NCBI GenBank assembly: GCA_012730045.1
Contig: JAAYBR010000075.1
Coordinates: forward strand, 1-56,024
DNA from: Candidatus Hydrogenedentota bacterium
GTDB lineage: Bacteria; Hydrogenedentota; Hydrogenedentia; Hydrogenedentales; CAITNO01
Direction of reading: 5' to 3'
DNA length: 56,024 nt
Shown piece after piece: positions 50,258 to 56,024 of this stretch (position 1 is its first letter; each line of letters opens with the position of its first letter). A program made the position numbers and the translations under genes. The notes under the pieces are model-generated. The model was not told the origin of the DNA, searched no databases, and saw nothing but the letters and a program-made list of their open reading frames with translations.

Positions 50258-51285
50258 GGCGCCTCCTTCTTTTCGGGGAGCGGCGGCCTCACATCGGGGG
50301 CCATGTCCCCGGAAAACACCTCGATGTGCGTGACCTTCCTCGCCGAGTCCACCAGGGTCTCCAGCACCTCCTGTTTCTTCCGCGCGAGGACGGCCGCGCG
50401 GAGCCGCTCCGAGGCCTTCTCGTAGGGGACCACCCCCGGCTCGTTCACGCCGTCCACGCGCAGCAGATGCCACGCGCCGCCCCCCTCGAAGGGCTCGGGC
50501 AGCTCACCGGCGGGCTGAAGGAATATCTTCTCGGCGATCAACGGCGGGAAGCCGGCGCCCGACGCCTCAAGAAAACGCCCGCCATGCTCGGAAACCGCGG
50601 GGTCCTCGCTCATCTCCCGGGCGACCTCCTCGAAGGCCTCGCCCGCCAGAATGCGGCTGCGCGCCGCCTCCGCGCGCTCCTTGGCGTGCTGCGAGTCCTC
50701 CGGGGTGTCCCCTTTGACAGTCACCACGAGGTGGGAGACGTCCGCAGTCCGAACGGAGCGGCGCATGAGGCCCTCCGCGCTCAGGGCGTCGTAGTGCGCC
50801 CGGACCTCGTCTTCTGTCACGGAAAGGTTCGCGGTCTTCTGGTCGGAATAGGCGCGGATGGCCAGCCGTGCCCGGATTTCCCGGCGCAGGGTGTCCGCAT
50901 TGACGCCCGTGCGGGTCATCCACTCCTGAAAGCGCTCCTCGGAGGGGAACCCGGCCCGCGCCCGCGCGAACTCCTTCTCGACGGCGGCGTCTTCGATGGA
51001 AACCGAGGCCTCGGCGATCTGCTGGAGAACGACGGCGTCAATCCGCGCGCCCAGCGTCTCGCGGCGGAACGCCCCGTCACGGATCACCGGACGGCCCGTG
51101 CGGGCGGCGAGCTGGCGCGCGCGGATCGTCAAATCCCGCTGGAACTCCTCGCCTGTGATGACGTACTGACCAACCTGCGCGATTTTTTCCGGCAGCGGGG
51201 GGAGTTCAGGCGGCGCGGCTTCCCCGGCCCCCGCAAGGGCGGGGAGAAGAACGGCCCAGACCAGAAGTGCGCCCGCGGCTCTCAC
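50254..51285 (-). CDS. Secreted PpiC/SurA-like peptidyl-prolyl isomerase
   Basis: A 343-residue protein with a signal peptide (cleavage near ALAGAG). A SurA_N-like helical region (about 55-165, with RIDAVVLQQIAEA and EKEFARARAGFPSEERFQEW) precedes a parvulin domain (about 170-290; VSHLVVTVKG, AFEEVAREMSEDPAVSEHGG, WHLLRVDGV). It folds outer-membrane or periplasmic proteins. The GTG start overlaps the stop of one oxidoreductase, and its stop overlaps the start of the other. Confidence 0.85.
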   Translation of the reverse strand: MRAAGALLVWAVLLPALAGAGEAAPPELPPLPEKIAQVGQYVITGEEFQRDLTIRARQLAARTGRPVIRDGAFRRETLGARIDAVVLQQIAEASVSIEDAAVEKEFARARAGFPSEERFQEWMTRTGVNADTLRREIRARLAIRAYSDQKTANLSVTEDEVRAHYDALSAEGLMRRSVRTADVSHLVVTVKGDTPEDSQHAKERAEAARSRILAGEAFEEVAREMSEDPAVSEHGGRFLEASGAGFPPLIAEKIFLQPAGELPEPFEGGGAWHLLRVDGVNEPGVVPYEKASERLRAAVLARKKQEVLETLVDSARKVTHIEVFSGDMAPDVRPPLPEKKEAP

Positions 51286-52328
51286 AGTGTCACCGCCTTG
51301 CCGGTTTCGGCGGATTTGTAAATGGCCTCAATGAGCGCGACGGCGTTGCGGCCCTCGCGCCCGTCAATGTACGCCGGGCGGTCCTTCAGGATGGCCTGGG
51401 CGAAGTCCTCGATCTGGAGCAGGTGTCCCCCGATCTTGAGGCTGCTCAGGGGGTCGCCCGCGCCGGAGCCCAGCTCGGACTCGCAGTTCATCATGGCCGC
51501 CACTTTCTTGTCCACAGCCCGCGCCTTCTTGAACTGCCAGAACTTGATCGCCCCGTCCTCGACATAGGCGCTGCCGTCGGTGCCGTGGACCTCCACGCGC
51601 GCCGGATGGCCCGGCCAGATGGCGGTGCTGCCCTCGATCACGCCGAAGGCCCCGCTCTTGAACTCCAGCATGACCGTCGCCAGATCCTCGACCTCCAGTC
51701 CGGCATGCAGGGCGCGGGTGGTCTGCGCCCGCACCTTCGCCACGGGGCCCATGAACCATTGGAGCAGGTCAATCTGGTGGATGCCCTGGTTCATGAGCGC
51801 GCCGCCGCCGTCCAGTTTTTTCGTGCCGCGCCACGCGCCGCTGGCGTAGTATTCCGGCGACCGGTACCACTTGATGTACGCGTCGCCGAGCACCAGTTTT
51901 CCAAAGCGCCCCTGGTCAATGGCCTGCTTGATGAGGCGGTTTGCCTCGGCGAAGCGGCTCTGGAAAATGCAACCGAGCCGGACCCCCGCCTTTTCCGTGG
52001 CGGCGATGATCTTGTCAATGCGTTTCGTGGTCACATCGAGGGGCTTCTCCGACAGCACGTGTTTCCCGGCCCGCGCGCAGGCCACGGCGATCTCCATGCG
52101 CAGCCCGCTGGGCACGCACAGGCACACCGCCTGGATGTCCTTCCGCTCCAGCAGGCGGTTGTAGTCGGTGTAAAGCTCCACGCCGTATTTGTCCGCCAGC
52201 CGGCGGCCGACAGGCTCAAACACGTCGGAGACCGCGACCAGTTTCGCGGACTTGGAGGCGGCGATGGCCGCCGCGTGCACGGGGCCGATGTTCCCGCAGC
52301 CGATGATGCCGAATCCCACTCGCGCCAT
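51282..52328 (-). CDS. Gfo/Idh/MocA-family oxidoreductase
   Basis: A 348-residue oxidoreductase with FGIIGCGNIGPVHA (NAD(P) motif), CVPSGLRMEIAVACARAGKH, SEKPLDV and GGGALMNQGIHQIDLLQWFMG, in which the His-x2-Asp pair is the usual catalytic element. It is probably a sugar or inositol dehydrogenase. It is the first gene of the three-gene coupled set ending at 48989. No transporter or sugar regulator is adjacent to point to a substrate. Confidence 0.9.
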   Translation of the reverse strand: MARVGFGIIGCGNIGPVHAAAIAASKSAKLVAVSDVFEPVGRRLADKYGVELYTDYNRLLERKDIQAVCLCVPSGLRMEIAVACARAGKHVLSEKPLDVTTKRIDKIIAATEKAGVRLGCIFQSRFAEANRLIKQAIDQGRFGKLVLGDAYIKWYRSPEYYASGAWRGTKKLDGGGALMNQGIHQIDLLQWFMGPVAKVRAQTTRALHAGLEVEDLATVMLEFKSGAFGVIEGSTAIWPGHPARVEVHGTDGSAYVEDGAIKFWQFKKARAVDKKVAAMMNCESELGSGAGDPLSSLKIGGHLLQIEDFAQAILKDRPAYIDGREGRNAVALIEAIYKSAETGKAVTL

Positions 52329-52386
52329 TGGATGTTCCTCCGTTGTCTTGTCATTGCCGGTGGTTCCCGGTGGGGCAGGGGTGGTG

Positions 52387-53448
52387 TTAACGGTCCCACC
52401 GCACGGAGCGCACCAGGGAGAGCAAGTGTACTACATGTTCGTGGGGCGTTTCCCGGAGCAGGCCGTGGCCGAGGTTGAAGACATGGCCCCTGCCGCCGCC
52501 CTGGCGCAGGCACTCCAGCGCCGCCGCGTCCACGGCGTCCAGGGGGCCGGACGCGAGCAGCTGGTTGTCCAGATTCCCCTGCACCACCGTGTTCGCGCCG
52601 AGTTCCGCGCGCGCTTCAGCGACGGACAGTGGGACGGGCAGGCTGAGGACGTCCGCCCCCGCGTCGGCGAGCAGGCGCGGCGGCGGCGCCGCGTCGGGGA
52701 AATGGGCGAAGTGGATGGTCGTGCCCCGGCCCCGGAGGGCGCCGAAGACGCGCTGCTGGAAGGGCAGGGCGAAACGCCGGTACTCCTCCGGCATGAACAG
52801 GTGCGCGGCGGACTCGAAGAGCTGGACCGCCGCCGCGCCGCAGTCGAACTGGTGCCCGAGCCACGCCGCCACAGAATCGGCCAGCACACCCAGCACCGCC
52901 TCGGCGGCGTCGGGGTGTTCCGACAGCAGGGCGCGGGTGCGCGGGATGCCGTCCCGGAAGCCCCGGCCCTCGGCGAGAAAGGCCAGCAGGGTGAGCGGCG
53001 CGCCCGCAAAGCCCAGAACCGGCAGACCATCGGCCTCCTGGAGCACCGAACGGAAGAGCGGCGCCGCATGGGGCATGTCGGCGGCGGGGTCGAGCGGGCG
53101 AAGGGCGAGCAGGGCCTCCGGCCCGTCCAGGGGGTTCTCAATGACCGGTTCGGGCGCGAAGCGGAATGGCGCGCCCATGGGGCCCAGGGGGGTCAGGATG
53201 TCCTGGAAGACAATGAGGGCGTCCACGCCCAGGCGCGCGGGCAGCAGGGTGATTTGCGCGGCGGCCTCCGCGCTGGAAAACAGGTCCTGAAGGGGCAGGG
53301 GATGGGCCTCGCGGAACGCGAGATAGGCCGGGTCGGTGCGCCCCGCCTGGCGCATGAGCCAAACGGGAGTGCGCTCCACCGCGTCGCCGCGCAGCGCGCG
53401 GACCAGCAGGGGGCCCTCTCCGTTGCGGGTGTCCTCGTCCCTTCTCAT
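52387..53448 (-). CDS. hemE: Uroporphyrinogen decarboxylase
   Basis: Converts uroporphyrinogen III to coproporphyrinogen III in haem synthesis. The signature PVWLMRQAGRTDPAY is intact, with FQDILTPLGPMGAPF, GFAGAPLTLLAFL and VVQGNLDNQLL. The C-terminus has FNLGHGLLRETPHEHV. Its 353 residues are normal. The ATG at 53448 comes five bases after the stop of a small membrane-protein gene. Other hem genes are not in the window. Confidence 0.95.
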   Translation of the reverse strand: MRRDEDTRNGEGPLLVRALRGDAVERTPVWLMRQAGRTDPAYLAFREAHPLPLQDLFSSAEAAAQITLLPARLGVDALIVFQDILTPLGPMGAPFRFAPEPVIENPLDGPEALLALRPLDPAADMPHAAPLFRSVLQEADGLPVLGFAGAPLTLLAFLAEGRGFRDGIPRTRALLSEHPDAAEAVLGVLADSVAAWLGHQFDCGAAAVQLFESAAHLFMPEEYRRFALPFQQRVFGALRGRGTTIHFAHFPDAAPPPRLLADAGADVLSLPVPLSVAEARAELGANTVVQGNLDNQLLASGPLDAVDAAALECLRQGGGRGHVFNLGHGLLRETPHEHVVHLLSLVRSVRWDR

Positions 53449-53453
53449 CGGCC

Positions 53454-53630
53454 CTAGTTCCCCGGACGCCGGTTCCACAGGACGATGCCCACGCCGATGA
53501 CGGCGATGCCGATGAGCGGGGTCATGCCCAGGGGAATCTTCTCCAGGAGGTCCGGGGCGATGCCGAAGAACATCATGGCCGCCGGGATTCCCCCGGCCAG
53601 CGCCAGAATCACACCCACCCAGGTCATCAT
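53454..53630 (-). CDS. Small two-helix membrane protein
   Basis: A 58-residue protein with two hydrophobic helices (about 3-24 and 37-51) joined by APDLLEKIPLG and ending in WNRRPGN. AGGAG precedes the first of two ATGs (53630, 53627). Its stop is five bases before hemE, so they are probably cotranscribed. It has no recognised family. Confidence 0.65.
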   Translation of the reverse strand: MMTWVGVILALAGGIPAAMMFFGIAPDLLEKIPLGMTPLIGIAVIGVGIVLWNRRPGN

Positions 53631-53669
53631 GTCTCAGTCTCCTATTGGATGCGCCGGCACGCCGACGGC

Positions 53670-55136
53670 TCAGCCGAAAAGGTCCGCCGCGCCGAACTCC
53701 ATGTAGCCACTGTCCGGGGCGTTGGTCCAGTGGCCGTCCTTGTGAAGGTGCTCAAACCCGAGCCACAGCTTGCCGTCTGTGGGGGCGTACACCACGCTCA
53801 TGACGTTCCAGTCGTTCTCCGCCAGCATCTCCGTATTGTGGGCCACCGTGGCCGCGATGGTCATGGCCTCCTCCGGGCCGATCCTGCGCGGGGCGCCCGC
53901 TTCGACGACTTTCGTGTTCCGCACGGGAAAAATGTATTCCGACCCCGTCTCGTAGGCCCGGATCATGTCGTGCATGGGCTTGTGGCAGGTGGTGTAGGTG
54001 CTGCCCGAGCCGTCCCGGCCCAGCGGGTTCCCCGTGTTCTCCGGGTCGCCGGGGCCGTCGTCCGCCGCCTGAAGCGCGCGGGCCTTCGGCCCGAAGGCCG
54101 TGTCCGCCCGCATCACCGCCTCCGTCAGGGGCAGGCCGTAGGGCGTTTCGCGCCCGTCCGGGGCCTGCCAGACGGCGGCGGCCTCCTTCGGGTCGTTGTC
54201 GAGGAAAACCTCGCAGACCTCGTGGTTGGTCTCGAACGCCGCCGCACGGGGCTGGAACGCCGCCGTGCCGTAGTTCTCCGGGTCGCCGTCGGCGATGAGG
54301 TAGTTGTAGCCGATGGTGTGCCGCGCCGAGGCGATGATGCGGACGGCGTCCTCCAGGCAGGCGGACTCCTCGAGAAGCTGGCGCGCCATGAGCGTCCACG
54401 GCGTGCCGTCCAGCTCCTCGCGCACGCTGAACGCCCCCACCTCGGAGAGCGTGATGCCCCGGGCGTTCATGCCCGCCAGCGCGCCGATGACCCCCGCGTA
54501 GCCCGTGGTGACACAGGGGATGCCGTCCGCCGGGCTGTACACCGTGACCAGGCGCTCCGTGTGCATGCCCGACTGCGACAACCAGTCCAGATTCCGCACG
54601 GAGAACATCTTGCCCCCCACCGTCCGCGCCCCCCACACCGCGAACATGGTGCAGGAAGGGCCCTCCGGCAACTCCGGGGGATTCTGGAGCATCTCAAGGA
54701 TCTCGGGGCTGACAAACTCAAAGGCGCGCTCGTCGCGCTTGTACAGGTCGAGGTTGGTCGCCGCCACAATGCGGAACAGGTCCTCCTCCGCCAGCGAAAC
54801 GCCCGCCTCCGCCGCCCCCTGCGCGATGCCGGTGATTTCCTCCAGGAAACGCTCCGGCGTGTGCGGGAGCATCCGCGCCCACGCGTTGTCCAGAAGGTTG
54901 TGGACCACAAACTCCGGAAGCCCCGCCTCCGTGAAAATGGACACCAGCATGTCCGCGATGCGCCGCACCCGGTCCCCGACCAGAAACCCGTACTGCCACC
55001 CCATCTCCCGCGGCGTTCCCGACACCCGCAGCACCGGGATCGAGGCGAACGGGGTCTCATAGACGGCAAGGCTGGCGGGGCCAAAGGTTTTCAGCGGCCC
55101 CACAGGGACCGCCGGGGCATGGCGCGGCGGGATCAT
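53670..55136 (-). CDS. C45-like Ntn hydrolase (acyltransferase/phospholipase B-like)
   Basis: A 488-residue protein resembling the C45/acyl-CoA:6-APA acyltransferase or phospholipase B-like group. These enzymes use an N-terminal nucleophile exposed by self-cleavage. The candidate is Cys162 in EGPSCTMFAVWG, followed by FSVRNLDW, GYAGVIGALAGMNARGITLSEVG and TIGYNYLIADGDPE. No signal peptide is visible with this start. The ATG at 55136 has GAGGA seven bases upstream; an ATG at 55163 has none. A promoter lies at 55176-55205. Its substrate is unknown. Confidence 0.75.
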   Translation of the reverse strand: MIPPRHAPAVPVGPLKTFGPASLAVYETPFASIPVLRVSGTPREMGWQYGFLVGDRVRRIADMLVSIFTEAGLPEFVVHNLLDNAWARMLPHTPERFLEEITGIAQGAAEAGVSLAEEDLFRIVAATNLDLYKRDERAFEFVSPEILEMLQNPPELPEGPSCTMFAVWGARTVGGKMFSVRNLDWLSQSGMHTERLVTVYSPADGIPCVTTGYAGVIGALAGMNARGITLSEVGAFSVREELDGTPWTLMARQLLEESACLEDAVRIIASARHTIGYNYLIADGDPENYGTAAFQPRAAAFETNHEVCEVFLDNDPKEAAAVWQAPDGRETPYGLPLTEAVMRADTAFGPKARALQAADDGPGDPENTGNPLGRDGSGSTYTTCHKPMHDMIRAYETGSEYIFPVRNTKVVEAGAPRRIGPEEAMTIAATVAHNTEMLAENDWNVMSVVYAPTDGKLWLGFEHLHKDGHWTNAPDSGYMEFGAADLFG

Positions 55137-55175
55137 GCGGCGTTCCTCTTCTTCAGGCGGCATACAACCGGGCGA

Positions 55176-55205
55176 AGTATAGCCGCTCAAGGGGGGGAGT
55201 TCCAA
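55176..55205 (-). promoter_or_regulatory. Promoter of the C45-like gene
   Basis: TTGGAA, 18-base spacer, TATACT on the minus strand. The -10 ends 39 bases before the ATG at 55136, which leaves a short leader containing the ribosome site. Confidence 0.6.
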
Positions 55206-55322
55206 CGCAGGGGGACGTCCGAGGCCCGGGATCAGACAGAGAGAAGGGTCACACCTGTCGGGAAACGACCGGACTGATGGGTGACGTGATGAGGGAGGGG
55301 CACGTCATGATGCTGAAGAAGA

Positions 55323-55413
55323 GGGCGCAGCAAGCAGCGCCCCTACGGTCGCGTGCCGGAGGTCGGACCGATGACCTCGGCCACCTCCAGTAGGGGCGCT
55401 GCTTGCCGCGCCC
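55323..55413. repeat. Large inverted repeat with 24-bp arms
   Basis: Arms 55323-55346 and 55390-55413 are complementary at 23 of 24 positions (core CAAGCAGCGCCCCTAC), with a 43-nt spacer. It may fold as one long hairpin. It is the first of several in this gene-free stretch (55206-56024). Confidence 0.85.
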
Positions 55414-55464
55414 CGGGCTTTCACCACGGCTGTCGCCTTGCACCTGCCCGGTGTCCCGGAATTG

Positions 55465-55513
55465 ACCCCGGCAGCATGCCCGCACCGTAGACGCGCCTTC
55501 CAGGCGCGTTCTT
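55465..55513 (+). repeat. 49-bp direct repeat, copy 1
   Basis: Identical to 55747-55795. It starts ACCCCGGCAGCATGCCCGCA and ends in the palindromic block GACGCGCC-TTCCA-GGCGCGTTCTT. It overlaps the left arm of the inverted repeat at 55487-55558. Confidence 0.9.
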
Positions 55514-55558
55514 GGGACATGCGTTAACCCAAAGAACGCGCCTGGAAGGCGCGTCTAC
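55487..55558. repeat. Nested palindrome with ~30-bp arms (TTCCA type)
   Basis: Arms 55487-55516 and 55528-55558 are complementary apart from one extra T/A, with an 11-nt loop. Each arm itself contains ACGCGCC-TTCCA-GGCGCGT, a 7-bp inner inverted repeat around a 5-nt loop. Confidence 0.9.
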
Positions 55559-55586
55559 ATTTCTTGCGGCGCGCGGCGCGTCTCCC

Positions 55587-55671
55587 CCGTCACTGCGAGC
55601 GCAGCGCGGCAGTCTCGTTCCCGCCGACGCTCTGCGTGCAAGCGATTGCTTCACTTCGTTCGCAATGACGG
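55587..55671. repeat. MITE-like 85-bp palindromic element
   Basis: The ends are imperfect inverted repeats: CCGTCACTGCGAGCGCAG on the left, and the right end read in reverse is CCGTCATTGCGAACGAAG. This resembles the CGTCATTGCGAGCGAAG-type repeats scattered in many bacterial genomes. A second left end begins at 55687, in a 35-bp segment (55682-55716) that repeats 55582-55616 with one mismatch, exactly 100 bp away. Confidence 0.75.
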
Positions 55672-55746
55672 AAACACGCGCCTCCCCCGTCACTGCGAGC
55701 GAAGCGCGGCAGTCTCTTGTCGGAACGGCTTCGGCAGACGCCACAA

Positions 55747-55795
55747 ACCCCGGCAGCATGCCCGCACCGTAGACGCGCCTTCCAGGCGCGTTCTT
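55747..55795 (+). repeat. 49-bp direct repeat, copy 2
   Basis: Identical to 55465-55513 but without the matching right arm, so it is half of the nested palindrome. It is followed by an unrelated stretch (CGGGGCGG). Confidence 0.9.
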
Positions 55796-55932
55796 CGGGG
55801 CGGTGGCGAGCACCCAAAGACAAGGCCGGCGGGACGCCAGCGGTACGAAAGCATCCGGCGGCGCGCCCTTGCCGTACCGCCGGCCTCGTCTTCGCTTCGC
55901 TGCTAATGAAGTAAGTCGGCGAGAACGCCCGC

Positions 55933-56010
55933 AAAGTAGACGCGCCATCTTGGCGCGTTCTTGGGGTTTTCGTTGGCTCAAAGAACGCGCCAAGATGGCG
56001 CGTCTACTTT
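55933..56010. repeat. Nested palindrome with 30-bp arms (ATCTT type)
   Basis: Arms 55933-55962 and 55981-56010 are perfectly complementary over 30 bp, with an 18-nt loop. Each arm contains ACGCGCC-ATCTT-GGCGCGT. It has the same outer sequence as the repeat at 55487-55558 but a different inner pentamer. Confidence 0.9.
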
Positions 56011-56024
56011 CCGGCCCTCCCGCA

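Noticed and set aside
55421-55993. Frames in the terminal repeat region (up to 190 codons)
   Set aside because: They read through palindromes and direct repeats, giving repeated peptide strings such as GRRVYGAGMLPG. There are no ribosome sites.

Overview
The window is GC-rich, densely coded chromosomal DNA from a Gram-negative-type bacterium. It has a lipid A acyltransferase, lipoproteins and diaminopimelate and D-Ala-D-Ala wall precursor genes. A PKD lipoprotein with a long Gly-Glu linker, secreted glycoside hydrolases, paired Gfo/Idh/MocA oxidoreductases and an FHA/PP2C/kinase/FGE cassette resemble Hydrogenedentota, Lentisphaerota and neighbouring phyla. That placement is inference; no rRNA or phylogenetic marker was analysed.

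Layout. 0-4.3 kb (+): glycine decarboxylase subunit 2, a lipoate ligase and the PKD/PASTA lipoprotein. 4.3-11 kb (-): a Clp-like AAA+ ATPase coupled to an NrdG-like radical SAM protein, dapF, ddl, and the two-enzyme agmatine-to-putrescine route. 11-26.6 kb (-): a YhaN/YhaO-type DNA repair pair, a glycosyltransferase, a GH39-like hydrolase, aroD, a lipid A acyltransferase, a beta-CASP nuclease, a sodium symporter with its small accessory protein, argH and two small proteins. 26.8-31.7 kb (+): a four-gene cassette (FHA, PP2C phosphatase, Ser/Thr kinase, FGE-fold membrane protein) in which every junction is a 4-nt stop/start overlap. 31.7-39.6 kb (-): an esterase, then a long run NUDIX-pncA-pncB-nadE-HAD-zinc ribbon-RNA methyltransferase centred on NAD salvage. 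39.7-41.4 kb (+): a GH5-like hydrolase.

41.4-48.9 kb is a 7.4-kb integrated mobile element bounded by two identical 90-bp direct repeats. Each repeat contains a whole tRNA-Leu gene. A tyrosine integrase sits at the left end. A convergent operon carries an excisionase-like HTH protein, a ParB protein fused to what looks like a dead MT-A70 methyltransferase, a DnaB-N/RepA-like ATPase, a putative PD-(D/E)xK nuclease and several unknown small proteins. No capsid, terminase or relaxase gene is visible. The host tRNA promoter lies left of the element and the host terminator lies right of it, so the insertion has split one transcription unit.

49-55.2 kb (-): a C45-like hydrolase, a small membrane protein, hemE, and two Gfo/Idh oxidoreductases flanking a parvulin, the last three joined by 4-nt overlaps. 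55.2-56.0 kb has no credible gene and is packed with nested palindromes and a MITE-like repeat.

Because of the high GC content, many long open frames lie antisense to real genes; these were not called. Start sites were chosen from visible Shine-Dalgarno sequences and stop/start overlaps, and several differ from the longest open frame.
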